64,000 bases of DNA from positions 1 to 64,000 of the forward strand of contig CAMCCC010000005.1 in assembly GCA_945873205.1 (NCBI GenBank). Reading direction: 5' to 3'. The notes under the pieces are model-generated. The model was not told the DNA's origin. It did no database searches and saw only the letters and a program-made list of their open reading frames with translations. Positions within the stretch are counted from its first letter, which is position 1, and each line of letters starts with the position of its first letter. The position numbers were made by a program, and so were the translations under genes. Below, piece by piece: positions 41,340-49,590 of the stretch. This DNA is from an uncultured bacterium (lineage in GTDB: Bacteria > Bacillota > Clostridia > Oscillospirales > Oscillospiraceae).

Positions 41340-44033
41340 ATGAATCTTTCCAGAAAATGGCTCAACGAGTTTGTGGACCTGAGCCTGAACGAATATGACG
41401 ATAAGGCCTTTGCCGAGGCCATGACCATCTCCGGCTCCAAGGTGGAGGTCACCGAGGACCTGAGCCAGAACATCCATAACGTGAAGGTGGGCCGCATTGT
41501 GGCCCTGGAGAAGCACCCCAATTCCGACCATATGCTGGTCTGCCAGATCGACATCGGCGAGAGTGAGCCGGTGCAGATCTGCACCGGGGCCTGGAACGTC
41601 CATGTGGGCGACCTGGTGCCTGCCGCCCTGCACAACTCCCTGCTGCCCGGCGGCGTGAAGATCACCAAGGGCAAGCTGCGGGGCGTGCCCTCCAACGGTA
41701 TGCTCTGCTCCCTGAAGGAGCTGAACGTCACCACCCATGACTTCCCCTATGCTGAAATCAAGGCTGCCGCCATCCTGGGGGACTATCACCCCATCGACCC
41801 GGCCAAGCCCTCCATCTCCGCCGACATCCAGGCCGGGGACAAAATTTTCGGCAAGGTGGTGGCCGCTCAGGTCACCGCCCTGGAGACCGTGAGCTACGGG
41901 CAGTACAAGCTGCGTCTGAACACCGGCGCTGCCGCTGTGGAGACCAGGACCGACTGCCAGAACATCCATGTGGGGGACCTGCTGGCCTACGACACCGGCA
42001 AGGACCATGTCTGCACCCTGGATGACCTGCGGGCCGAGCAGCGGGAGTTCCCCCACTGCATTCCCGACGGCATCTTCATCATCAACGAGGACTGCAAGCC
42101 CGGCGACGATGTGGCCGTGCTGCTGGGCATGGATGACCATGTGGTGGAGTTTGAAATCACCCCCAACCGGCCGGACTGCCTGTGCATGATCGGCCTGGCC
42201 CGGGAGGCCGCCGTCACCTTCGGCAAGGAGCTGAAGCTCCATGAGCCGGTGGTAAAGGCCACCGCCGGCGGCAACATTGCCGACATGGTGAAGATCGTGG
42301 TGGAGGAGCCGGAGCTGTGCCCCCGCTACACCGCCCGCATGGTGAAGAATGTAAAGATCGCCCCCTCTCCCGCCTGGATGCGGGAGCGCATCCGAAACGC
42401 CGGCATGCGCCCCATCAACAACGTGGTTGACATCACCAACTACGTCATGCTGGAGTATGGCCAGCCCATGCACGCCTTTGACTTCAGCTGCGTCAACAAT
42501 CAGGAAATCCATGTCCGCCTGGCCAAAGAGGGCGAGACCATCCAGACCCTGGACGGCAACGAGCGCAAGCTCTCTCCCTCCATGCTCTGCATCTGCGACA
42601 CCGATAAGCCGGTGGGCGTGGCCGGCGTCATGGGCGGCGCCAACAGCGAGATCGAGGGCGACACCGCCATGGTGCTCTTTGAAAGCGCCAACTTCAACGG
42701 CACCTCCATCCGCCGCACCGCCACAGCCCTGGGTATGCGCACCGACGCCTCCTCTCGCTACGAGAAGGGTCTGGACGTGCAGAACACCTACAAGGCCGTG
42801 GAGCGGGCCTGTGAGCTGATCGAGCTGCTGGGCTGCGGCGAAGTGGTGGAGGGCGTCATCGACGTGGTGCCCAAGGCCCTGCAGGAGACCACCCTGAAGC
42901 TGGAGCCGGAGAAGATCAACGCTCTGCTGGGCACTGACATTGACGAGGCCACCATGCGCAGAATCCTGCTGGAGCTGGGCTTCACGCTGGACGGCGACAT
43001 CATCCATGTGCCCTCCTGGCGCGGCGATGTGGAGCATTATTCCGACATTGCCGAGGAAGTGGCCCGCTTCTATGGCTACAACGAGATTCCCACCTGCTTT
43101 GCCGGCGGCAACACCACCAGCGGCGGCTTCACCCCGGTGCAGCAGTGCGAGCGCCAGATCGGCCAGACCTGCCGCAGCCTGGGCATGGACGAGATCATCA
43201 CCTACTCCTTCATCAGCCCCAGCTATTACGACAAGATTCGCATGCCGGCGGATTCCCCTCTGCGTGACAGCCTGCGCATCCTCAACCCCCTGGGGGAAGA
43301 CACGTCCATCATGCGCACCACCGTGCTGCCCTCCATGCTGGAGATTCTCAGCCGCAACTACAACTACCGCAACCGTTCCGCCGCCCTGTATGAGATCGGC
43401 AAAATCTATCTCAAGCGGCCCGACGGCATGGCCGATGAGCCCAAGATCGTCTCCCTGGGCGCCTACGGGCCGGAGATGAACTTCTTCCGTCTGAAGGGCT
43501 GGGTGGAGGCTCTGCTGAATGACCTGGACGTGGGTAAGCTCACCTTCGAGGCGGAGCCGGCCAACCCCTCCTACCATCCCGGCCGCTGCGCCAGGGTGTA
43601 CGCCGGCGGAACCGAGATCGGCGTTCTGGGCCAGATCCATCCCGAAGTGGCCAAGAACTACGGCGTGGACGCGGAGTTGTACTGCGCGGAGCTGCGCTTC
43701 GAGGCCATGTTTGCCCTGAAGGGCGGTATCCCGGTGTATGTGCCCCTGCCCAAATTCCCCTCCGTCACCCGGGACATAGCCGTGGTCTGTGACAGCGACA
43801 TTCCCGTTGGCAAGCTGAGCGACTGCATCCTGGCAAACGGCGGGCAGTACCTCAAGGGCTGCGACATCTTTGACGTCTACACCGGCCACCATATCGCCCA
43901 GGGCAAGAAGTCCGTGGCTTTCTCCCTGACCATGCGCTCCGACGACCAGACCCTCACCGACGACCATGCCGAGGAGACCGTCAAGGCCGTGCTGGCCGCC
44001 CTGGAGAGAGACTTCGGCGCTGTCATGCGGTGA
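41340..44033 (+). CDS. pheT: Phenylalanyl-tRNA synthetase beta subunit, with an internal extension
   Basis: The 897-residue subunit has the EMAP/OB tRNA-binding domain at the N-terminus (GRIVALEKHPNSDHMLVCQIDIG), the B3/B4 editing domain (FEITPNRPDCLCMIGLAREAA...PAWMRERIRNAGMRPINNVVDITNYVM), B5 and the C-terminal RNA-binding domain (SVTRDIAVVCDSDIPV). It forms the alpha2-beta2 enzyme with PheS. It is about 100 residues longer than the usual ~800: residues about 137-240, between the SLKELNV segment and IPDGIFIINED, form an extra domain not seen in standard bacterial PheT. AAGGAGG precedes the ATG, 15 bases after pheS. Confidence 0.95.
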   Translation: MNLSRKWLNEFVDLSLNEYDDKAFAEAMTISGSKVEVTEDLSQNIHNVKVGRIVALEKHPNSDHMLVCQIDIGESEPVQICTGAWNVHVGDLVPAALHNSLLPGGVKITKGKLRGVPSNGMLCSLKELNVTTHDFPYAEIKAAAILGDYHPIDPAKPSISADIQAGDKIFGKVVAAQVTALETVSYGQYKLRLNTGAAAVETRTDCQNIHVGDLLAYDTGKDHVCTLDDLRAEQREFPHCIPDGIFIINEDCKPGDDVAVLLGMDDHVVEFEITPNRPDCLCMIGLAREAAVTFGKELKLHEPVVKATAGGNIADMVKIVVEEPELCPRYTARMVKNVKIAPSPAWMRERIRNAGMRPINNVVDITNYVMLEYGQPMHAFDFSCVNNQEIHVRLAKEGETIQTLDGNERKLSPSMLCICDTDKPVGVAGVMGGANSEIEGDTAMVLFESANFNGTSIRRTATALGMRTDASSRYEKGLDVQNTYKAVERACELIELLGCGEVVEGVIDVVPKALQETTLKLEPEKINALLGTDIDEATMRRILLELGFTLDGDIIHVPSWRGDVEHYSDIAEEVARFYGYNEIPTCFAGGNTTSGGFTPVQQCERQIGQTCRSLGMDEIITYSFISPSYYDKIRMPADSPLRDSLRILNPLGEDTSIMRTTVLPSMLEILSRNYNYRNRSAALYEIGKIYLKRPDGMADEPKIVSLGAYGPEMNFFRLKGWVEALLNDLDVGKLTFEAEPANPSYHPGRCARVYAGGTEIGVLGQIHPEVAKNYGVDAELYCAELRFEAMFALKGGIPVYVPLPKFPSVTRDIAVVCDSDIPVGKLSDCILANGGQYLKGCDIFDVYTGHHIAQGKKSVAFSLTMRSDDQTLTDDHAEETVKAVLAALERDFGAVMR

Positions 44034-44127
44034 GCGGTTCTTGAATAAATCAACAGATTTGGCGAAAATTTAATAATTCTTAACTTTTTTCCCCGCAGTT
44101 TCGACTTTACTTGCCGGCAGAATTTGG

Positions 44128-44133
44128 TATAAT
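44128..44133 (+). promoter_or_regulatory. -10 box of the ireB promoter
   Basis: A consensus TATAAT stands 35 bases before the ireB start, preceded by AT-rich DNA; the -35 box is not clear. Confidence 0.5.
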
Positions 44134-44167
44134 AGGTTCAACAGAGAAAAAAGAAGGAGGGGAAGTC

Positions 44168-44410
44168 ATGGAGGATGCAACCAGAAAATTTGCGGCTGTA
44201 GACAACAAAGCTGAGATGCGAGAGATTTTGTCGTCCGTGTATAACTCCCTCATGGTAAAAGGCTATAACCCCATCAACCAGATCGTGGGCTATATCCTTT
44301 CCGAGGACCCGACCTATATCACCAACTACAACAATGCCCGCACCCTCATCTGCCGTATCGACCGGGACGAGCTTCTGCAGGAACTGCTGAAGTGCTATCT
44401 CAATAAGTAA
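44168..44410 (+). CDS. ireB: IreB family regulatory phosphoprotein (UPF0297)
   Basis: The 80-residue protein matches the UPF0297/IreB family, small cytoplasmic proteins phosphorylated by the PASTA kinase IreK in Enterococcus and linked to cell-wall stress tolerance. Hallmarks are the [39 protein letters not shown] segment and [29 protein letters not shown] precedes the ATG. Often a RuvX/UPF0473 pair follows this gene; it does not here. Confidence 0.92.
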   Translation: MEDATRKFAAVDNKAEMREILSSVYNSLMVKGYNPINQIVGYILSEDPTYITNYNNARTLICRIDRDELLQELLKCYLNK

Positions 44411-44414
44411 AAAT

Positions 44415-44446
44415 AAAAACCGCAGGCAACCGCCTGCGGTTTTTAT
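44415..44446 (+). terminator. Intrinsic terminator after ireB
   Basis: AAACCGCAGGC pairs with GCCTGCGGTTT around a four-base loop and runs into TTTTT. Confidence 0.9.
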
Positions 44447-44463
44447 GTGAAAGGATGTTCCTT

Positions 44464-44922
44464 ATGAACGACATTTATGAAATTCAAAAGCTGCTCTATT
44501 CCTACTGCTGGCTCATTGACAGCGGGGACTTTGACGGCGTGTGTGAACTGCTGAAGGATGCGGATATCTCCTATTCCGGCAAGCTGACCTACCACAAGGA
44601 CCCCAAGGGCTATATGAACACCCTCAAGCCCATCGTCCGCTATGAGGACGGCACTCCCAAGACCAGCCACATGTGCATCGACCCCATCATCGAGGTGGCG
44701 CCCGACGGCCTTACCGCCACCGCCAAATCCTACACCGTGGTGGTGCAGGGCATCACCGGCCAGATGCTGCCCCAGATCATCTGGGTGGACCGGAAGCTGG
44801 ACACCTTCCAGAAGGTGGAGGGCCGCTGGCGTTTTAAGTCCCGGGATTTCATCACCCGGGCCGAAGGGGACACGGCAAGGCATATCGATATGAGTGTCTT
44901 TGCCAGGAAAAAGAAAAAGTGA
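44464..44922 (+). CDS. SnoaL/NTF2-like domain protein
   Basis: The 152-residue protein has the NTF2-like cone fold: IYEIQKLLYSYCWLIDSGDFDGVCELLKDADISYSG at the start, a middle MCIDPIIEVAPDGLTATAKSYTVVVQG and a final WRFKSRDFITR strand. Such proteins include polyketide cyclases and ring-hydroxylating dioxygenase beta subunits as well as proteins of unknown role. The ATG at 44464 has AAGGA eight bases upstream; an ATG at 44455 lies too close to that site. No partner gene suggests a substrate. Confidence 0.75.
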   Translation: MNDIYEIQKLLYSYCWLIDSGDFDGVCELLKDADISYSGKLTYHKDPKGYMNTLKPIVRYEDGTPKTSHMCIDPIIEVAPDGLTATAKSYTVVVQGITGQMLPQIIWVDRKLDTFQKVEGRWRFKSRDFITRAEGDTARHIDMSVFARKKKK

Positions 44923-44932
44923 CCATATAAAG

Positions 44933-44963
44933 AAACTCGCGGGGAGGCCCCGCGAGTTTTTTA
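44933..44963. terminator. Bidirectional intrinsic terminator
   Basis: AAACTCGCGGGG pairs with CCCCGCGAGTTT around three bases, between the SnoaL-like gene and the convergent S24-like gene. Confidence 0.88.
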
Positions 44964-45278
44964 TATCAGCACCTTTCCCAGGCATAAACAGCGCCTGCGC
45001 TGCTCCCGGTCCAGATAGAGGCAATCTTTTTCGTCCCCGCCCAGCAGCACCAGTGCACCGTTATAATCCTCGCACCAGCGGCGGCAGAACACCTGCCCCT
45101 CGACCAAAAACAGACCTATGTCCCGTTCCTGCAGCGCTGTCCGGCAGCTGACATACACCGTCTGCCCCGGATGCAGCAGCGGCTCCATGGCACCGTCACG
45201 CAGCACCACAGAGAAGTCCGCCTCTGCGGGAATGTCCTTGCCTCTCTTGATCAGCCTGAAATCCTCTGTCAAACCCAT
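44961..45278 (-). CDS. S24/LexA-type peptidase-fold protein lacking the catalytic serine
   Basis: The 105-residue protein is a stand-alone domain resembling the C-terminal half of LexA/CI repressors: DFSVVLRDGAMEPLLHPGQTVYVSCRTALQERDIGLFLVEGQVFCRRW. In active S24/S26 peptidases the GxSM motif holds the nucleophile; here the equivalent is GAM, with alanine. The lysine of the dyad is also not evident, its place near VFCRRW being occupied by arginines. There is no HTH domain. It is therefore probably a non-peptidase regulatory or binding protein. It is a single-gene unit convergent with the SnoaL-like gene. The function is unknown. Confidence 0.7.
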   Translation of the reverse strand: MGLTEDFRLIKRGKDIPAEADFSVVLRDGAMEPLLHPGQTVYVSCRTALQERDIGLFLVEGQVFCRRWCEDYNGALVLLGGDEKDCLYLDREQRRRCLCLGKVLI

Positions 45279-45360
45279 CGCCCCTTACCGGGATTATACC
45301 GCATCCGCACCCACCGTCAAGCAGATTTGTAAATTTTCCATCAAAAAATGAAAATAAGTC

Positions 45361-45388
45361 TTGGAAATTATTTCTGTAGTGGTACAAT
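45361..45388 (+). promoter_or_regulatory. Promoter of plsC-fabG
   Basis: TTGGAA (45361-45366) and TACAAT (45383-45388) are spaced by 16 bases, 31 bases before the plsC start. Confidence 0.65.
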
Positions 45389-45419
45389 ATAAAAGTATTT
45401 TTTCTAAGGAGTTGTGGTC

Positions 45420-46226
45420 ATGCTGATTCTGGCCTTCCTGCTGCTGGCCCTTGGGGCGGCAGTTATTTATGTGCGCTGCTGTGGATTCGTGGTGTGGAAA
45501 ACCGCGCTGCTCTTTGCCGGCTGTTTCATTGCGCTGAACCTGTTCTATCTTGTGGTGGCCTGGGTTGCCTCCTGGTTTGTCAACCCCTCCAAGCCCCTTT
45601 CCCGCCAGAACAGCCTGTGCCGCAGCGCCTGTGTCTATGCTTCCATGATCGTCACCGGCTACTGCTGGGTCAGGACCCATGTCCGCGGGGCGGAGAAGCT
45701 GCCGGAGGCGGAGCGTTTTCTGATGGTCAGCAACCATCGCTCCGGCTTTGACCCCATTGTCGTCACCCAGCTGCTGCGCCGGTTCAATATTTCCTTTGTG
45801 TCCAAGCCCTCCAATATGGAGATGCCTGTGTTGGGGCGTATTGGCTACGGCGCGGGCTGCCTGCCCATCGACCGGGAGAATGACCGCAAGGCCCTCACCA
45901 CCATCCTCACCGCTGCCGATTACCTGAAGCGGGGCCTCTGCTCCATGGCCATCTACCCCGAAGGGACCCGCAGCCGGGGCAGCGAGCTGCTGCCCTTCCA
46001 TGCCGGCTCCTTCAAGATCGCCCAGAAGGCCAATGTGCCCCTGGTCATCACCTCCATCAGCGGGACAGAGAAGGTGGGAAAAAATGTGCTGCGCCGCCCC
46101 ACCGATGTGTATCTGGACATTCTGGAGGTCATCCCGGCGGAAAAGGTAAAGAGCATGAGCACCAGAGAGCTGGCGGAGTACAGCAGCCGCATCATCGCCG
46201 AGAATCTGAAAACCATCCCTGCATGA
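45420..46226 (+). CDS. plsC: 1-acyl-sn-glycerol-3-phosphate acyltransferase
   Basis: The 268-residue membrane enzyme adds the second acyl chain to make phosphatidic acid. Two N-terminal hydrophobic segments (LILAFLLLALGAAVIYV and TALLFAGCFIALNLFYLVV) anchor it; the catalytic HX4D motif is NHRSGFDP, followed by KPSNMEMPVLGRIGYG and YPEGTRSRG. The ATG at 45420 follows AAGGAG. The fabG gene begins 21 bases after the stop, a lipid-synthesis pair. Confidence 0.92.
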   Translation: MLILAFLLLALGAAVIYVRCCGFVVWKTALLFAGCFIALNLFYLVVAWVASWFVNPSKPLSRQNSLCRSACVYASMIVTGYCWVRTHVRGAEKLPEAERFLMVSNHRSGFDPIVVTQLLRRFNISFVSKPSNMEMPVLGRIGYGAGCLPIDRENDRKALTTILTAADYLKRGLCSMAIYPEGTRSRGSELLPFHAGSFKIAQKANVPLVITSISGTEKVGKNVLRRPTDVYLDILEVIPAEKVKSMSTRELAEYSSRIIAENLKTIPA

Positions 46227-46247
46227 TTACAATTGCCTGAGGTAAAA

Positions 46248-46979
46248 ATGATGAGTGTTGCCCTTGTTACAGGCTCCTCCCGGGGCATCGGCGCCGCCTG
46301 CGCCCAGGCCCTGGCCAGGAGTGGCTATAAAGTATGTATCAACTGCATTGAGCGCATGGACCTGGCCCAGGCCCTGGCTGACCGGCTGCGGGAAGAAGGC
46401 TGCCAGGTCATCTGCCACCAGGCCGACGTGGCCGACAGCCAGGCCGTGAACGAAATGGTCCGCCGCATTGAGCGGGAGCTGGGCCCGGTGGACCTGCTGG
46501 TGAATAACGCGGGCATTGCCCGGCCGGAACAGTTTCAGGACATTGCGCCGGAAACCTGGAAGCGGCTGTTCGACGTGAACCTGGGGGGCTGCTTCAACAC
46601 CATTCAGGCGGTTCTGCCCCATATGCTCCATGAGCACGCCGGCTGCATTGTGAACATGTCCTCCATCTGGGGCCAGCATGGCGCCTCCTGCGAGGTGGCC
46701 TATGCCTCCACCAAGCACGCCATCATCGGCTTGAGCCGCTCCCTGGCGGCGGAGCTGGCGCCCTCCGGCATCCGGGTCAACTGCGTCGCCCCCGGCGTCA
46801 TCGATACCGATATGGTGCAGGTGCTGGGGCAGGAGACGCTGGACAATCTGGCCCAGGAACAGATTCCTCTTGGTCGCCTGGGCAAAACCGAGGAGATCGC
46901 CGAGACGGTTCTCTATCTGGCCAAGGCCGGCTACACTACCGGCCAGGTCATCACCGTGGACGGCGGCTTCATCATCTGA
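46248..46979 (+). CDS. fabG: 3-oxoacyl-ACP reductase-type short-chain dehydrogenase
   Basis: The 243-residue protein has the SDR pattern: VTGSSRGIGAACAQALA, NNAGIA, the catalytic S-Y-K set (NMSSIWG...YASTKHAIIGLSRSLAAELAPSGIRVN) and the C-terminal TTGQVITVDGGF. FabG reduces 3-oxoacyl-ACP with NADPH in fatty-acid elongation. No other fab genes are near, so it may serve another ketone reduction. GAGG lies five bases before the first of two adjacent ATG codons at 46248. It follows plsC in one operon and precedes a terminator. Confidence 0.85.
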   Translation: MMSVALVTGSSRGIGAACAQALARSGYKVCINCIERMDLAQALADRLREEGCQVICHQADVADSQAVNEMVRRIERELGPVDLLVNNAGIARPEQFQDIAPETWKRLFDVNLGGCFNTIQAVLPHMLHEHAGCIVNMSSIWGQHGASCEVAYASTKHAIIGLSRSLAAELAPSGIRVNCVAPGVIDTDMVQVLGQETLDNLAQEQIPLGRLGKTEEIAETVLYLAKAGYTTGQVITVDGGFII

Positions 46980-46990
46980 AATCGGATTTT

Positions 46991-47024
46991 ATATACACGG
47001 GCTTCGGTCCGTGTATATTTTTTG
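46991..47024 (+). terminator. Intrinsic terminator after fabG
   Basis: ATATACACGG (46991-47000) pairs with CCGTGTATAT, followed by TTTTT. Confidence 0.88.
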
Positions 47025-47101
47025 CCTTCTCTGGTGAGACTATTTACTGTTCACTACATAGTATGTAATGGGCGACTATTCAGGCGGAGTGTGAATCAAC
47101 A

Positions 47102-47446
47102 ATGGTCAAACGCGGAGATATCTATTACGCCGACCTCAGCCCGGTGGTCGGCAGCGAGCAGGGAGGCATGCGCCCGGTGCTCATCGTCCAGAACGACACC
47201 GGCAACCGGCACAGCCCCACCGTAATCGCAGCGGCCATCACCAGCCAGATCGGCAAGGCCAGACTGCCCACCCACATCGAGCTCTCCGCCCAGAGCGTGG
47301 GATTGAACAGAGACAGCGTCATCCTTTTGGAGCAGATCCGTACGCTGGACAAATCCCGCCTGCGGGAGCGGATGGGGAAGCTGGACGAGAACACCATGAC
47401 AGCCGTGGACAATGCCCTGGCCGTCAGCTTTGGACTGCACAACTGA
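47102..47446 (+). CDS. mazF: Type II toxin-antitoxin endoribonuclease MazF/NdoA, without a visible antitoxin
   Basis: The 114-residue protein is a typical MazF/PemK mRNA interferase: [55 protein letters not shown] and [20 protein letters not shown]. It cuts single-stranded RNA at short motifs. In Bacillus the antitoxin gene precedes it, with alr further upstream. Here the 122 bases before it have no MazE-like frame, and alr is 8 kb away, so the antitoxin is either elsewhere or very small. The ribosome binding site is weak (GGCGGAG at long spacing). Confidence 0.9.
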   Translation: MVKRGDIYYADLSPVVGSEQGGMRPVLIVQNDTGNRHSPTVIAAAITSQIGKARLPTHIELSAQSVGLNRDSVILLEQIRTLDKSRLRERMGKLDENTMTAVDNALAVSFGLHN

Positions 47447-47456
47447 ATAATTCCAG

Positions 47457-47489
47457 TCTCCTGCCCATATATTTGGGCAGGAGATTTTT
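47457..47489 (+). terminator. Intrinsic terminator after mazF
   Basis: TCTCCTGCCC (47457-47466) pairs with GGGCAGGAGA (47475-47484), followed by TTTTT. Confidence 0.88.
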
Positions 47490-47508
47490 GCGTGAAGGAG
47501 GCGCGGAC

Positions 47509-48060
47509 ATGGACTATCCGCTGCTGCTGGGCGGGGAAAAGGCCGGGACGCTGCGCATAGAGCGGCAGGGGCTTTATACCTGCATGGAAGTCACCGCCGA
47601 AGCAAGGGAAGGCCTGCTGCGCATCTGGGTGCAGGGCGGCGGCCGGGAGGCCTACCTGGGCGTTTTGCAGCCCGGGGAGGAGGGCTTATATTTGCGCCGC
47701 CGGCTGAGCCGCCGGGAGCTGGCGGCCTTTCCCCAGGTGATCGAACAGGCCTCCGACCAGCAATTGCCGCCCCAAGAGGTTAACATAACGCAAGAACCAC
47801 AAGCGCTGGCCCCGGCGCCGCAGCCAGAACCAGAACCCCAGCCGGAACCCGAACCTGCGCCGCAGCCCGAACCTGAACCTCAAGTGGCAAGTACCGTGGA
47901 GCTGCCCACCCTTATCTGGCAGGAGCGCCGGGACGGCAGCCTGGTGGCAAAGGAGGGGGGCCATACCCTGCTGGCCTTGCCGGCCCGGCTGCGCCGCGCG
48001 CCCCAGGGGGCCGACCTGCGCCGTATCGGCGGCAGGGAATATTTGGTCTTCCGCTATTGA
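47509..48060 (+). CDS. Uncharacterised protein with a Glu-Pro-Gln repeat linker
   Basis: The 183-residue protein has two small beta-rich parts (residues 1-75, MDYPLLLGGEKAGTLRIERQGLYTCMEV, and residues 130-183, ELPTLIWQERRDGSLVAKEG) joined by a linker of repeated PEPEPQ/APQPEPEP units. There is no signal peptide or membrane segment, so it is cytoplasmic. The linker resembles rigid spacers of multi-domain adaptor proteins. AAGGAGGCG precedes the ATG. I do not recognise a family. Confidence 0.7.
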   Translation: MDYPLLLGGEKAGTLRIERQGLYTCMEVTAEAREGLLRIWVQGGGREAYLGVLQPGEEGLYLRRRLSRRELAAFPQVIEQASDQQLPPQEVNITQEPQALAPAPQPEPEPQPEPEPAPQPEPEPQVASTVELPTLIWQERRDGSLVAKEGGHTLLALPARLRRAPQGADLRRIGGREYLVFRY

Positions 48061-48085
48061 GAACTAGGCCGGAAAGGTGTATAAT
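48057..48085 (+). promoter_or_regulatory. Promoter of the nucleoside phosphorylase gene
   Basis: TTGAGA (48057-48062) and TATAAT (48080-48085) are spaced by 17 bases; the -35 box overlaps the previous stop codon. Confidence 0.65.
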
Positions 48086-48111
48086 TAGAAAAAAACCTGG
48101 AGGACACTGCC

Positions 48112-49416
48112 ATGCTGATGACCGATCTTATTGTAAAAAAACGTGACGGGGGCGAACTCAGCCACGAGGAAATCAACTTCATGATCGACGGCTATACCCA
48201 GGGCCAGATCCCGGATTACCAGATGTCCGCCATGTGCATGGCCATCCTGCTGCGGGGCATGACGGACCGGGAGACCCTGGACATGACCATGGCCATGGTC
48301 CATTCCGGGGAGACCCTGGATCTCAGCCCCATTCAGGGCGTCAAGGCGGATAAGCACTCCACCGGCGGCGTGGGGGATAAGACCAGTCTGGTGCTGTGCC
48401 CCATGGTGGCGGCCTGCGGCTTGAAGGTGGCGAAAATGTCCGGCCGGGGCCTGGGCCATACCGGCGGCACCATAGACAAGCTGGAGAGCTTTCCCGGCTT
48501 CACCACCGGCATCAGTGAGGAGACTTTTTTCAAAAACGTCAATGAGATCGGCATCGCCATCGCCGGGCAGACCGCCGATCTGGTGCCTGCGGATAAAAAG
48601 CTGTACGCCCTGCGGGACGTCACCGGCACCGTCCCCAGCATCCCGCTGATCGTCAGCTCCATCATGTCCAAGAAGCTGGCCTCCGGCGCGGATGTGATCG
48701 TGCTGGACGTGAAATGCGGCAGCGGCGCCTTCATGAAAACGGAGCAGGAGGCCCGCACCCTGGCCCAGGGCCTGACCCGCATCGGCCGCCTGGCCGGGCG
48801 GAAATGCGCCGCCGTCATTACCGATATGGACCAGCCTTTGGGCTGGGCTGTGGGCAACGCCCTGGAGGTGAAGGAGGCCATCTCTGTGCTGAAAGGGGAG
48901 AAGGGCGGCGACCTGCTGGAGCTGTGCCTGACGCTGGGCAGCTGCATGCTCACGGAGGCGGGCCTTGCCGGCAGCATTGAGGAAGCCCGGACCATGATGG
49001 AAAAGACCATTCAGGACGGCACGGCCCTGGAGAAGCTGAGCCAGATGGTGACCGCCCAGCAGGGCGACGGCCGGGACGTGTATGACACCTCCCGGCTGCC
49101 CCTGGCCCTGGTGCAGCTGGAGGTACCGGCCCTGGAGGGCGGCTATGTCCGCCGTATTGAGGCGGAGCAGGTGGGCCTTGTGAGTATGCACCTGGGGGGA
49201 GGCCGGGCCACCAAGGACAGCGAGATCGACCTGTCCGTGGGCCTGGTGCTCCACAAAAAGGTGGGGGACCGGGTGGAAGCAGGGGAGAGCCTGGCCACCA
49301 TCCACGCCCCCAGCCGGGAGAAAGCGGCGGAAGCGGCGGAACTGCTGCGCGCCTGCTACAGCTTCAGTCCAGACCCGGTGCAGCGCAGCCCCTTCATCAA
49401 GGATATCATCCGCTGA
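48112..49416 (+). CDS. pdp: Pyrimidine-nucleoside phosphorylase
   Basis: The 434-residue enzyme splits uridine, thymidine or deoxyuridine with phosphate to base and (deoxy)ribose-1-phosphate. Conserved parts are LIVKKRDGGELSHEEINFMIDGYTQGQIPDYQMSA, the phosphate-binding KHSTGGVGDKTSL, KMSGRGLGHTGGTIDKLES, and VLDVKCGSGAFMK. The C-terminal domain with GGGRATKDSEIDLSVG is intact. GGAGG precedes the ATG. It is a single-gene unit between a promoter and a terminator-like hairpin. Confidence 0.95.
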   Translation: MLMTDLIVKKRDGGELSHEEINFMIDGYTQGQIPDYQMSAMCMAILLRGMTDRETLDMTMAMVHSGETLDLSPIQGVKADKHSTGGVGDKTSLVLCPMVAACGLKVAKMSGRGLGHTGGTIDKLESFPGFTTGISEETFFKNVNEIGIAIAGQTADLVPADKKLYALRDVTGTVPSIPLIVSSIMSKKLASGADVIVLDVKCGSGAFMKTEQEARTLAQGLTRIGRLAGRKCAAVITDMDQPLGWAVGNALEVKEAISVLKGEKGGDLLELCLTLGSCMLTEAGLAGSIEEARTMMEKTIQDGTALEKLSQMVTAQQGDGRDVYDTSRLPLALVQLEVPALEGGYVRRIEAEQVGLVSMHLGGGRATKDSEIDLSVGLVLHKKVGDRVEAGESLATIHAPSREKAAEAAELLRACYSFSPDPVQRSPFIKDIIR

Positions 49417-49438
49417 AACGGCAACAAAATTGTCAGAT

Positions 49439-49478
49439 AATCAGCAATAGAGCAAATTGCCCTATTGCTGATTTTTTA
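49439..49478 (+). terminator. Intrinsic terminator after pdp
   Basis: AATCAGCAATAG (49439-49450) pairs with CTATTGCTGATT (49462-49473), followed by TTTT. Confidence 0.85.
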
Positions 49479-49590
49479 TTTCATCAAATTTCGTCAAAAT
49501 GTTAATTGTATTCCTGAGCGGCATATGTTAAACTGTCTCAGCAAGGAAAACAAGTGTCCTTAAAATACGGACACAGACATGGAGGACAAA

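Noticed and set aside
40260-43967. Open frame of 1235 codons on the minus strand
   Set aside because: It lies wholly antisense to pheS and pheT, which have full motifs, ribosome binding sites and a T-box. It is a composition shadow of GC-rich codon usage, as shown by its His/Gly/Val-rich low-complexity product.
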